Origin: Eumeta japonica
Taxonomy: Eukaryota; Arthropoda; Insecta; Lepidoptera; Psychidae
Assembly: GCA_005406025.1 (NCBI GenBank)
Contig: BGZK01000178.1
Span: forward strand, 124,001 to 188,000
Length of the DNA: 64,000 bases
Direction of reading: 5' to 3'
Below are positions 47,100 through 57,954 of this stretch, in pieces. The notes under the pieces were generated by a model, which saw only the letters and a list, made by a program, of their open reading frames with translations, was not told the origin of the DNA and did not search any database. Position numbers and translations under genes: made by a program. Position 1 is the stretch's first letter. Every line of letters begins with the position of its first letter.

Positions 47100-47540
47100 T
47101 CAAATGCGTGACAGTTTTGTACACTTCGTTTGTCTAATATAAAATTGTGAAGTCGTTAAACGAAATACCATTTGAAGGTTAAATATGATCCGGTTCCAAT
47201 ATTCTATGTTGTAATATTCATCTGTTCCTTCTGAAACCTCTTCTCGGATTTGTTTTCTACTATTTTGTGCCTCATCGTCCTGTCCATGGGAGTATGCATG
47301 TGTCAGATAAAGTTTTTCATCTCGAATATCAAAGGTGCGAGTCGTCCCATGCCGTCCCCGGCCGACGAGCGGCGCGCCGGCCTTGAGCTTACAAGGAACG
47401 AGCCGAAAATATGTATGTGCGTAAGCAAAACGAATTGTCCGCTTCGGGCTAACAAGCACGCGTTCGGCCGAGCCCGCGCAGCGCGGCGGCCGCGCCCGCG
47501 CCAACGCCCGCCGTCGACGTTCCCGCTCGTCGCGCTGAAT
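47100..47540 (-). other. GC islet with a long frame lacking ATG
   Basis: The minus frame 47504-47100 is open for 134 codons but begins with TTG; its first ATG is late (MVFRLTT). The part over the GC islet (47330-47540) reads RFAYAHTYFRLVPCKLKAG, APLVGRGRHGTTRTFDIRDE and KLYLTHAYSHGQDDEA, which is smoother than typical shadow translation. The plus strand is open too (129 codons from 47250). It may be a 5'-UTR/promoter islet shared by both strands or an exon with unseen upstream parts. I cannot name a family. Confidence 0.25.
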
Positions 47541-47544
47541 TTAA

Positions 47545-47780
47545 CGCTACTCATTTCGTTATATACGTATCGAAATCACCGGCCTGAATTGTTATATCTT
47601 TCAATTCTTATAGACCCATTTGAAATTATCGTTAATTAAAAATGTAGATCGAGAAAATGAAATGTCCGTTAAACTACAAACAGAAGTGATGGTTTAGTGG
47701 TTGTTGTAAAGATATATAAAAATAAAAATCATGTTTTTATGTGACCTCACTATCTAATGTTACAAAAGTTCTATATTAAT
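47545..47780. other. AT-rich spacer
   Basis: No feature recognised. Confidence 0.4.
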
Positions 47781-47784
47781 GTAA

Positions 47785-48010
47785 TAAAGCGGAAGAGTTT
47801 CTTTGTGTATTTGTTCGTTTAAACGCGCCAATATCGGGAACTGTTAATCGGATTTAAAGAAATCTTTTTGTATTAGATAGTACGTTATCGAGGCACGCTG
47901 TAGGCTATGCAGCATTACACTTCGACCACAAACGCCGCAGTAATAATCATAAACGTCGACCGATCTGGCGAACTGTAGGCGATGTGGGTGCTGGACTGTC
48001 GTTGAACACT
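47785..48010 (+). repeat. Lepidoptera-type GAAGAGTTTSTTTG...AACGCGC repeat
   Basis: AATAAAGCGGAAGAGTTTCT, TTGTTCGTTTAAACGCGCCA, GGGAACTGTTAATCGGATTT, then a block with TATCGAGGCACGCTGTAGGC and a TATGCAGCATTACAC tail follow the order of a widespread moth/butterfly interspersed repeat. It is 5' and 3' eroded and non-coding. Confidence 0.65.
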
Positions 48011-48014
48011 CGAG

Positions 48015-48500
48015 AAAGGCATATTTGGCTATATTTTTGTAATGCTCGCAATAATTCGAATTAAATTCATAGGGAAAGAGAAGTTTAAAAAGTTGCCCAA
48101 AAAATTGAAATTATTCAGGAAAACTTGAAACTCAAAATAACATTCACAATCCGGTATTGAACTGCTCGGCTATCAGGTTATTTCATGTTATTGCTAAGTG
48201 TTGTATTAAATCATTTATTATTCAATATTTTGTATTGATGAGTAAAAAAAGAGCAAACCTTGAGTTTCTTGTCCATTCTTGTCATAGTGAATCTTGCATT
48301 TGGAATGGGTGGTAATTTTAATATCGAAAACAGTTGTTTATGACGCATTTCAAATGTAATTTGTATTTACTTACTTAATAGAAATATTTTTTGATTTGAT
48401 TTAATTTGAACGATAGAAACGCATAATTCGTTATAGTCCTGAAAAATTTATAGAGAAAAAATTTCAGCAATATATTTGTTTCGATATAAAAATATGCGTT
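48015..48500. other. AT-rich unique DNA, no gene seen
   Basis: Nothing recognised. The minus frame at 48375-48746 mixes this AT-rich DNA with the repeat that follows. Confidence 0.4.
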
Positions 48501-48509
48501 CTTCTGGTA

Positions 48510-48714
48510 TAATTTGATTGGAATTGAATTAAAAATGGAACCGGATTTGGAATCCGACCTGGAATCAAGACAGATCCAATCAAGAGTGGGGCCGAAATCG
48601 GCATCGAGAAGGGGACGGATTGAGACGGTGATGACCGGCGGTGATCGGTCTCTATAAAAAATGAACGAATTCATTCTACGTTCACGCGGATGGTTCTGCG
48701 CACGAAATCTAGTC
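48510..48714 (-). repeat. family A copy on the minus strand
   Basis: Read on the minus strand it opens ACTAGATTTCGTGCGCAGAA and CATCCGCGTGAACG, then GAGACCGATCACCGCCGGTC and a chain of TCGATGCCGATTTCGG and CAGGTCGGATTCC type repeats. It is the only clearly inverted member in the window. Confidence 0.6.
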
Positions 48715-48719
48715 TTTAA

Positions 48720-49745
48720 ATAAAATGTCAAGAAAGTTGAACGCAACTCGGGCTTTAGAATAAAATTAATGTCTTTTTAAAATAATATTTACTTGACTGG
48801 TAATTTTTAGTATCAAAGTTGTTAGATGCTCGCTTGGGACATACAGTAATATGCAGCATGCAACCCACCGCTGACCCTTGAATCTGTTTTTCCGCTACGA
48901 ATTCTGATTCAACGAATTGAATATTGATTCGGAAGGGTTGATAGATATCGAACATCTTAGCAAGTGTCTAATTTCTATGTACCTTGACAGCCAATCAATT
49001 GGATACAATTCCTACATATGTTTCATACCAATATGGCATATCTTCAGTGCTTCCGCGGTCGAGGGTCAGCGGTGCGATGCATGCTACATGTTAGTGCATG
49101 TCGTAGGCAAGTGTCTAATAATGCGTTTCTGCGAAATACCACCGTGTACAATAGAATATTAAAGTTTAGTTTACTTCGAGTTTAACGTGTAGGGCCGTCG
49201 CTCAACGAGACCATACGTCGTTCACAACTCGAACGAAACACGATTTTAATACGCAAAGACTATAATTGTGTAGCGATCTTGGTAGTATTTTTAGCCCGAT
49301 TTCAAAATTTCTAGAATGTTCATACTGTTTCAGTATTTTTTAGGTGTCTCATAAAAGATAAAACCTTTTATGAAATTTTAAATGGATGGATTTTTGCATT
49401 AAAAACATTATTGCTCTAAAGAACGCGGAAAATTTTGAGGCTGACTAGCAAGGTCAACCATGGTTCAGACTTTTCAAGTTATAAGGCAACTGCTGCTGCC
49501 TAATATTGGCGCGATGTGCCTACAAACCTACAGTCTGACGGATAAACATACTAAACCTTGACATACTAAACCTAGTTGTGGATTCTGTTACTGTAATTGT
49601 GGTCTCACCCATAGTATCCAGTTACTTTCGATGAACACAAAGGCACCATATTTGAAAGCGCAGCAAATGATTGTGTCTTTACGTATTTTTCACGTAACGT
49701 GTAGCAGATTTGATATTAATAACATTTAATAATTTACCCTAATTT
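48720..49745. other. unique DNA, no gene supported
   Basis: Frames at 48755-48955 (-) and 48917-49162 (+, 81 codons) show no motif. A short duplication ACATACTAAACCT occurs near 49547 and 49561. Confidence 0.4.
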
Positions 49746-49749
49746 CATA

Positions 49750-49757
49750 TGACGTCA
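49750..49757. promoter_or_regulatory. CRE palindrome TGACGTCA
   Basis: Perfect site. Context CATATGACGTCA is identical to that at 27121. Confidence 0.35.
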
Positions 49758-49759
49758 AT

Positions 49760-52435
49760 GGAAAATTATTATTACACTTAGATAGGTCAACTTAGATCTT
49801 AATTTGTTGATAATGAATAACAATGATACAGACAAGATTATTAGACTCCGAGAAATGCAACGAAAAAAATCCTTTCAATTTCGAACAGTAGTTTTTGCTC
49901 GGCTTATCTGTAAACAAACACATAGATTATAGACGGACAGTCTATCTAATACCGTTTTTTCGACATCTAGTAATGCCACTAATACCTTCCGTGTACTTTT
50001 TCATTTTTACATTGAACCTCTTTTTCTTTTAACTAAAAAAAAATACGCTACTCTATGGCTTCAACTGAACTCGTTATTCGCGATTATTAAAAAATATCAA
50101 TTAGTCGATTTTATAAATATTGGGTGACAGTATTAAAAAGTAACCTTTTTCATTCATTTCAAAAACAGGAGGTGAATGAAAACTTTATTTAATTATTAAT
50201 ATGAACGTGCATTGTCGTGTTCGGGTGACATTGTTGTTGGTATGTCAACTGTGACGTGCGTTTTGAAATTACCTGTTCTAATAATAGTGAACTGTTGAAT
50301 GAATTTTATTGTCATTATACGTTTTAACGCAATATTTTGGCAACAAAATTTATCATCACACAAAATTTCTGTTTTTGTTTTCATGGCATCCACAATTTTA
50401 AAGTTTTAATTACTTTAACGGAGGTTCTACGAATAATTTATTATATTTATTCTCGAATTTGAATGATATATTTTTTAATTTTTCCAACATTCTAAAAAAG
50501 AAATACTAAACATTTGCTGTGTATTTTTGGAATCAAATGCTGTAATATGTTTTAAATTAATAATGACAGTACATAGAAAATTAATTTTTACTAGTCCATT
50601 AGTTATTGTGCCGTAAATAAAAATTTTTACTCTCTCAATTTTATTGAGCAGCCGAACTCAATTTTGGTTTGTAATTTCCAGAAAGGTTGACCTAATAGAT
50701 AAGAATTCGGGAAACAATTTTAAATGTCGTGTCATTAATTTTGTTGTACCGGATTGTAATTTGATTTTTTTTCATAAACTATACATTTTGCACATGCGTT
50801 AATATATAATAATCATTTTATTATATGTGTCTAGTGCGTAAATAAAAAAGGTTTTTGTCCAATTATCTCAGTTTACTTCTCTTATAGCAATAAGTTAAAT
50901 TTCCTTTCGATAGTGCAATTTTAAGTTGTGAACTGGTTTTGTCCCACGATTAATTATTAATTAATCCCGCATTAATTACAAATAATCACAACATATCCGC
51001 AATCAATTAAAAAACATTTACTCCAATCACTTCTACACGGAGTAGCGAGTGTTTCACAAATATGTAATATCGTATACTCAAGTAACTCCATTATTACACT
51101 AGTAAGACGTGGTGCCAAAGGTTGCGTCGGCGTGGAATATGCGACAAACAACGCCGACCAGCTACATTACCATAAAGCTTTTTTAAATTCATTATATTCG
51201 TATGCTTTATCGAATGCCTCAAGGCCGATATCGTAAAACATTAATGCAATTTGAATAAATAAAAACTCTTTCCTTTTGTAATTTATTCAAAGCCAAAAAA
51301 TGGAGGAACTATAATCAAAAATTTTGATTACGACAGCGTCCTCGATATGGGAATATTTGTAGGATTTATGTTTATTTTACAATTTTACACTTAAACTCTT
51401 TAAGTATGACATAAATATTACATAAAACTTTAAAATCTATGCGTGCGCAATTCATACACGGTAGAGGTGAAACTTAAGAAAAGTAACTTACGAGAGAATG
51501 AGATGAATATAGAGTATAAGGAGTAGTATATTTGTAAGATTTTTTTTTATAATATTTTTACTAAGTTTGAGAGTTATTTTACATATTAATGAGGTTATAC
51601 GTGTGATCTATGAACGGTAAGAAATAAGAATGAAGTTTATTGATTAGAAAATATTCAAGTGCAATGTAGATATATCTACTATACTATACGATGCCTTCTT
51701 CCAAAGCTTTGCAATGTGCAGGCCTTCACGCATGTACTGAAACACATATAACGCTCGTACAACAAGTACCAGACAGTGTGCAGTATAAATACACATCGGT
51801 GCTTGCTCTCACGCTTTAGCTCGGCAATATACACATATATAGCACATATACAATATAGCACAATGTTCATTAGTCGAGAGCGAGGAGGCTACGAATTTAT
51901 TCTATTCCATTCTTTCACCGACTTAATCCTATATATTTATATGTTTGTCTCTGTCGTGAGGCATTTTCGTTTCATTGAGTTTCAAATCACAATGCTTCTA
52001 CAGAAATTCACTTCAAAAATATAATAACTGTCTAAGTCGGCGGTACAGGTGATTTATTTTTTTAATAGATTCGTATTGACATTTTCCGCAATAAAACGTA
52101 GTTAAATTTATTGAAACACTCAGTGTTAAATAGAAGGATTATTTAAATGATAAAGTTTTTGGCGAATAAATATATAATGTAATTAATAACTGTTACTTTT
52201 TTAAATCTTTGAGGAAATCACAACATTACCTTTTAAGTCTCAATAAATTCATTGAGCACGAAAAACACCAGAAAAAGTCATTTAAGACACTTGTTGTCTT
52301 AAATAAATTAAAAAAAAAATACGATAAGAGAAACGTAATAAATATGTTATTAAAATATATAATATATACTAATTTTCTTATTTTGTAATCTATGAAAAAA
52401 AAGGCATAACTAAACAGCAGGAAAACTAGTGTTAT
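49760..52435. other. long AT-rich unique stretch, no gene seen
   Basis: About 2.7 kb. The 65-codon minus frame at 50196-50393 begins with ATG but has no recognisable domain, and the 82-codon frame at 51776-52024 is background-like. Confidence 0.45.
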
Positions 52436-52489
52436 GTTAAAAATAAATCTTTAATACCATTCGTTCGCGTTTCGTACTTGAAATTGGCA

Positions 52490-52885
52490 GCGAGCAAATG
52501 GAAGTTCGCAATAGCTCGCCGGGCGGTCGTCGGCGCACAGCCGGGCACCGCGCGATCCTGCTGAACCCCACATTCACGATAAAAGCTGTTAGATGTCGTC
52601 CGATAAGTGATATGTTAAATACACGTTTCCGAATGCCGACCGTGATTTTCGTGCCACGATCGGGTCCGACGGTGCCGTTGCTCGGTTGCCGCGTATTGCG
52701 ACAATGTCAACGCTACGTCATCGCAGCAGACGCCAAAGACGTGCATTATTCTTCTGTCGTTCCGTTCTCTGTTGCGAGTTGATTCACAGTTCGGAAACTT
52801 TCTCTCGTAACTGTTGCCGGTGACGGCCGTGAACCGCCCACGTGGTCGCGGGCCGTCTCTCACATCTTCAAACTTACGGAAACTA
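52490..52885. promoter_or_regulatory. CpG-rich islet, possible promoter or 5' exon
   Basis: A 0.4-kb CpG-dense patch. Plus frame 52498-52782 starts with a true ATG (MEVRNSSPGGRRRTAGHRAI) and runs 94 codons, but codons look like CpG-island translation and the minus strand is also open. It may be a 5'-UTR exon. It contains CTACGTCATCG (CRE-like, imperfect) and CACGTGGTCGCG (E-box). No family was recognised. Confidence 0.35.
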
Positions 52886-52944
52886 CCACGCGATTTGTGC
52901 GGGAAATAGCGAGCTTGTCGGGATGGAGAAATACTTCAAACCCG

Positions 52945-53248
52945 CACTCCGCTCGCGGCTTCACCCGCATGGACATAGAATTCATCCCTTCGTCTTTAAT
53001 GTTTGACGAATTTGCTGTCAATCCAAGTCTCATGGGCGCTTTCAATTTTAGTTGCTATGCTATTCCTGATTTCGATTTTGGGGGCGCTCTCGATTTTATT
53101 TCCGGTCCCATGCTCGGTTTTCACCCCGGTCCTATTCTCAATTTGGATCCCGGCCTCGACCCTCGATTCTGCTCCTTGTTTAATTTTCAGTTTCAATACC
53201 ACTATCGATTACGGTTCCGATGTATAAGAAGCCGAGGCAAATACTAGT
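52945..53248 (+). repeat. family A copy with long short-repeat chain
   Basis: GCACTCCGCTCGCGGCTTCA opens the copy, and CGAGGCAAATACTAGTGA closes it. Between are chains such as TCCTGATTTCGATTTTGGGG, GCTCTCGATTTTATTTCCGG and CCCGGTCCTATTCTCAATTT, units of roughly 12 bases built on GATTTYGGTCCC. Three frames are open (68-116 codons) only because the chain lacks stops. Confidence 0.7.
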
Positions 53249-53254
53249 GATAAA

Positions 53255-53985
53255 ATAAAATATAGGCTATATTTGTTAATGTGATTCCGCGCAGAAACGC
53301 TTTTGAAAACATTCTTCGGCGTCATCGCCTATATTCCAGTTTTACCATATGTATGCATGTAACAAGAGCATGATTTTAGGTATTGCCAATGCGTTCATTT
53401 TCACAAAATGGCTTTTTAATACCAATTATTAAACTTTCAACTTCGTTCTCCTAAATTGTGAACAATTGTACTCACATGTTTTCATATATTCGTATATTTT
53501 ATATAATAAAGATGTAATAACTATATCAAATCGAAGTATATTGTCGTATCAAAAGAAAAATAAAACAACAGACTACAGCAAAATTCGAAAATACTATAAT
53601 TTTTTTCATACTTAGTACTTGTAGTACTCCTTTCTGAAAACACACGGTTATCATAATTCCAATTATTAAGGAGCCAATTCTTTTTTTTTCAATAAAAACT
53701 CAAAATTTTAGTGTGGCCAGTCTGCGTACTGTTCGTTTCTAAAGATACAATATTAAACAAAAACACCTAAATATCCATTACGGAAAGTTAGTAATGTACA
53801 ACCACTATAAAACTTCTATATAGCGCCCGTATCCTATATATATATGTATATATGATTGAACCAAAGGTGGTTTTATCATATAACAGTGCTGGCATTAAAT
53901 ACCAGATTACTTTTGAAAAGCAGCTAGTTTTCGTTGCATAAAATAGTTCTGGTGGTTCTGTTCGTAATTATTGTAGAGACTGAAG
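53255..53985. other. AT-rich unique DNA, no gene seen
   Basis: No frame or repeat recognised apart from a short TA run near 53836-53852. Confidence 0.4.
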
Positions 53986-54114
53986 ATATTTAACATTTAC
54001 GTGCATCGTTAAAATATCGCTTTAAAATATACTGTGAGTGTGAGTGTGAATCTACCCATAAAACGATTAAAACTATCAGTGCCCATAAAAATAAAAGAAT
54101 GACCAAGTGAGACA

Positions 54115-54300
54115 TTAAGCGGTGGCATGCGGAGCTGCGCGCGCGGCGGGCGGTAAGGCGGCGGCGTGGGCGCGGGCGGATCTCGGCGCGCCGGATGTGA
54201 TGCGATGGGCCAGGACTGGTGCTTTCGGCGCAAGAGGAAGCGCAGCAGCCACGCACAGGACGACACCCTCCCGCATCACACCCGGTAAACACACTCCGCA
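54115..54300 (+). promoter_or_regulatory. GC islet surrounding a candidate first exon
   Basis: GCGCGCGCGGCGGGCGG then GGCGGCGGCGTGGGCGCGGG, followed by the candidate coding start at 54205. The upstream 100 bases are AT-rich with GTGAGTGTGAGTGTGA. It looks like a 5' UTR and promoter-proximal sequence of a plus-strand transcript. Confidence 0.4.
54205..54284 (+). CDS. candidate first coding exon with splice donor
   Basis: ATG at 54205 opens MGQDWCFRRKRKRSS then HAQDDTLPHHT and reaches CG|GTAAAC, a good 5' splice site at 54284/54285, after 26 codons plus two bases. Reading on would hit TAA at once, so the frame ends exactly at the donor. Third positions are mostly G/C. The peptide starts Met-Gly, has a Cys at residue 6 and a basic cluster RRKRKR at 8-13, which would suit a membrane- or nucleus-directed N-terminus of an alternative isoform. 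I cannot name the gene. Upstream the frame is open back to a TAA at 54154. Chance in GC-rich DNA is the main alternative. Confidence 0.35.
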
Positions 54301-54479
54301 CACATCGATATTTATTTCTGTCAACTTTGAGAAATGTGGTCAAGTGCTGGTCGGTCTCGCAAACCGAGATATACCATACAGTATGTTTGTGTTGTGTATT
54401 AAAAAAAAACAGTAATTTTTTCTTCTCAGTTCGGGGTCCTTTAAGCAAACCCGACTCGCATTTGGCTATTATGTAATAA

Positions 54480-55500
54480 ATATGGAATTAAAAAGATATA
54501 CTAGAAAACTGAAAATTGGAATCATAATTTTAAGTGGTGGTTTGAAGACGGATTTAGGATCCTAAATTAAAATTTTGAAATAATGGCAGTTACTACGAAG
54601 AATGACAATTTTCTAAAAATACATAATTTCATCAAATTTTGATGAATCGTAAAATGAAATATGAATAAAAAAAGCGTATGTGTTTGAAATAAAACACGAT
54701 CCTAATAAATTCGATAAACAAATTGACAAAGTTTCTTTGATCATTCATTTTATCTTAGTAAGTCTAATAAAAAGTTCTTATATTGGCGTCGATACTTACA
54801 TGAAAAGGAAAATTTTAAAAGTTTTGATAGGTGTAATTTTTTCCAATATCAGACACATACTTTTCTAACAGGATTACTTATGTGGATTCGCTCGCTTACT
54901 GATTTTTAAGCATGACAGTCAGATACGTGTTCATTTTGTATTCACCAACTGATTGTCCCAGCAGCCCTGAATGCGCAAAGTTCATGGTGCACATCCACTA
55001 ATAAAATACTGTTGTGAACTCAAATGAACTCCATGTTTTACTTAAAAATTGAGATTTTATTTTATTTTTGTATAAAAATATAGTAAAAGTGCAATAAAAA
55101 TACAACTTTAAATATTTTTTTTTCTAATTCACTGTATAATTAGATAAAAACTTACAAACCATTTTTATTATAATGTGTAAGAATGGGTATAAATGAATGA
55201 TCTCTTTTTCTCTTCGGAACAAAATTTCAATATATATATATATATATTAATCTTATTTTAATTATAAATTTTGTTTGGCACAAGATTATTATTTAAAAGG
55301 ATTACTTATCAATGACTTCGACTTAGTGCTCAACTGAAATGTATATATAGTGCGCCAATTGAGTATCAAAATCATTTGTATTTTAAAACGCTAAGTTCCT
55401 GTTTTATATTATCAGCGATAATAAATATGTATCTTGTTCACCATATTTATTAAAATGAATTGAATTCAGTGCTTCATACACTAAAAATATACATAAAATT
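54480..55500. other. AT-rich unique DNA, no gene seen
   Basis: Just left of it, around 54430-54470, CGGGGTCCTTTAAG and CCCGACTCGCATTTGGC resemble the AGGGTTCCGT family's terminal phrases. The rest is A/T-rich with a TA run at 55231-55249. Confidence 0.4.
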
Positions 55501-55547
55501 CTAGTTTGATTTATTATTGTTGGAAAATTGCAGTGCCTATAATACGG

Positions 55548-55748
55548 ATGAACTCAGCTAAATATTTCGCTACGAAACCCGTAGCTCGTACAGTCGTAGC
55601 AGGCCTCGTAGCCGTCGGGGTAAACATTCTCGGGGCGTACTCCGCGTTAACGAGCAATAGGAGCACGCACAAAGCGCGTTTGATCGCAGCGCACTCTACT
55701 CATCTCGGCGGATTGATTCACGACTTTGGCCTTGTCGAATTATGTTGA
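55548..55748 (+). CDS. 66-codon open frame with a hydrophobic segment, GC islet
   Basis: ATG 55548 starts MNSAKYFATKPVARTVVAGL, continues VAVGVNILGAYSAL (residues about 12-34 hydrophobic, Val/Ala/Gly/Leu) and ends GLVELC-stop at 55746-55748. About 55% of third positions are G/C, against roughly a third in the flanks. An acceptor-like TTGGAAAATTGCAG ends at 55533 in the same open frame, so it could also be an internal or terminal exon. No relative is recognised. It may be a small membrane protein, an exon, or a chance frame in a CpG-bearing patch. Confidence 0.22.
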   Translation: MNSAKYFATKPVARTVVAGLVAVGVNILGAYSALTSNRSTHKARLIAAHSTHLGGLIHDFGLVELC

Positions 55749-55754
55749 AGTGTA

Positions 55755-56770
55755 CGTAGCAATACATATACATATCTAACCACCTAATTGCGGAGAGGAG
55801 AAATTCTAGTGTCGAACTACTCGAATCTCTCCTGTAAACTGGTCTCTGTCTAATGTACAGTTGCGATTGACGCAAGCACTGACAATTTCTGCATAGTATA
55901 TACGATATATATAAATATTTCAATTAATTCCGATAAATTATTGAAGATCAGTATATAGCTATGCGAATATTATTTACCTGAAAGAAAATTGTGATACTTA
56001 AAACTACGATATTTAAAGGTAATATATATTGCAACCTATACACAACATTAGACTAATGATTTTTATAAAACAATATTTAGTTCATGAGCCTGCTTAACAT
56101 TCAACCTGACTTTTCCCGCACATTCATCGTCATTGGTTGGTCCCCTCTCATGCAGTTAAGTTAATACCATGTAAAGCGAAATACCCTTACTTACACACAC
56201 TGTGGACTTGCTACGTCGTGGGCATGTGACAAAGCAGCCAGTAGAGCGGGACCAGCGCCGCGGTAACAAGCGGGCCCAATTTCGCCCCACTCGGCTGTTC
56301 CCTGAAGAGATGTATTATACCGCTGCGAAAAGTATCTTACGAAAGTCTATTTACATAATTTTCACGTCGTTTCGTGACGAAGAAGGAGGTTACGAAGATC
56401 CGGCAGCGTACACCTCGCGAAGTGTCGGCCGATAACTCTATTGATTTTCCGTCTTTAGAGCGAAAGTTCTCTTTAATCTTCAACATTAGTGATAAGGAAG
56501 GATGGTGATGTTCGACGCGCACGTGTAATAAATTGAAGCTCAAGTGCTGGAAAACTTTACAAAATTTATTGTGATTCTCAATTTAGATGTATGCACTACC
56601 GTGCATCATGTTCGCGCATTTTATACTCGACGCATGTATTTTTATTCCATTGCTGATTTATAGATGTTTTATTTTTAACGCTGATGAGTTAAGATTTCGT
56701 TGTATGTGGTATTAAACATCGTTTAATGTGAATTTTTGAAGTTACAGATTTACATTACGTAGCACGATTT
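55755..56770. other. unique DNA with a modest GC patch
   Basis: 56200-56445 has raised GC and a 77-codon plus frame without motif. The minus strand at 55968-55992 reads TTTTCTTTCAG|GTAAAT, a double splice-site look-alike of moderate quality. Otherwise nothing. Confidence 0.35.
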
Positions 56771-56777
56771 ATGTAAT

Positions 56778-57095
56778 ACTAGCTTTTACCTGTGACTTCG
56801 CCCGCGTTGACATCGAAAGGATTCTTTCCCCTTTCAAAGCGGCCGATCACGCTGTCAACCATGATCCCAATGTCGGTCCTTCTTGCAATTTCAGTTCTGG
56901 ATCCGCTTTTGATTGATACTCTGATCCTAATCTAGTTTTCGGTTCTATTTAAAATATACATTATTCAGCCGTGACTCCGTCCGCGTGGCCATACAATGAC
57001 TTTTTTCATCTTTTATGTCGACCAATAACTTTATCAACCATAATCCTGATCTCCGTTCCGTTTTACCAAAATAATCAATATTCTTACACGGAGAA
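56778..57095 (+). repeat. family A copy with duplicated head block
   Basis: Opens ACTAGCTTTTACCTGTGACT then TCGCCCGCG. The block GCCGATCACGCTGTCAACCA (TGATCCCAATGTCGGTCC) recurs about 175 bases later as ACCAATAACTTTATCAACCA (TAATCCTGATCTCCGTTCC), the same spacing as in the 35694 copy, so the duplication belongs to the family itself. Confidence 0.72.
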
Positions 57096-57214
57096 ATATA
57101 AAATGCCGCTATTTTTGTAGTAAAACTTCTCTAGCCGCGACTTAAGTAACCCAGATTTTTTTTAAACGGAAGGAACCGTTTTCGGACGAAAGTAACATTC
57201 TCTTGATTACCAAC

Positions 57215-57217
<3 letters not shown>

Positions 57218-57255
<38 letters not shown>
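57218..57255. repeat. (TA)n microsatellite
   Basis: About 38 bases of TA. Confidence 0.97.
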
Positions 57256-57257
<2 letters not shown>

Positions 57258-57259
57258 AT

Positions 57260-57700
57260 AACGTGGAACTGGCCGAAAATATTATAACCCTACATTTTGT
57301 TGCGACTTAATCTTTGTTATTACGGTGCTTATTTAAACTGGCAATTACTACGTGAAAGTTTTGTAAAAAGGCAAAAGTAATAAAAAATACTTTTAAAACA
57401 TTATAAAACAGGTGTTATTAAAAATTCATATGACTGACTCGGAGGAAAATTTTACTTCTTCATGGGGTAATAAACGCAATAACAAAAATCATCAAACTAA
57501 TCATGAGCCGCAGCCTAAATAACGTAAGTTTTTAAGTACCAAAATTGAAAAGCTAATCAATGAAATTTGTAATTTCATTATTAAAATTAATATTTTTTTC
57601 CATATTTCTTACTATAGGTAGACAAAACACTATGGACAATTGATGCATCTAATAACAACACAGATTTTTCAATTATACATAAGTGTTTCGTCGTTAACTG
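57260..57700. other. AT-rich unique DNA
   Basis: No frame or repeat recognised. CTTACTATAG|GTAGAC near 57618 is a weak double splice-site look-alike. Confidence 0.4.
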
Positions 57701-57701
57701 G

Positions 57702-57710
<9 letters not shown>

Positions 57711-57759
<49 letters not shown>
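57711..57759. repeat. (AT)n microsatellite
   Basis: About 49 bases of AT. Confidence 0.97.
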
Positions 57760-57761
<2 letters not shown>

Positions 57762-57954
57762 TATAATTTATAGATATTTATAAAAATATTTCGATACGTT
57801 CAAGGTCTCTCGCAAGTACGCAAAGTTCAAAATTGCTTTACCAAAGAAAACAAATTATAAAACGACATATTTATTTTATGATTTATCTTTTTGGTGATAC
57901 TTATCACAAAAGTCAAAGAAGTTTTACCTCAATCGCGCGTAAAGGTTACAAGCA

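Noticed and set aside
53990..54448. 152-codon minus-strand frame with a hydrophobic stretch
   Set aside because: It begins with TTG, its first ATG is far inside, it runs antisense to the GC islet and candidate plus-strand exon, and the hydrophobic part lies in AT-rich DNA.
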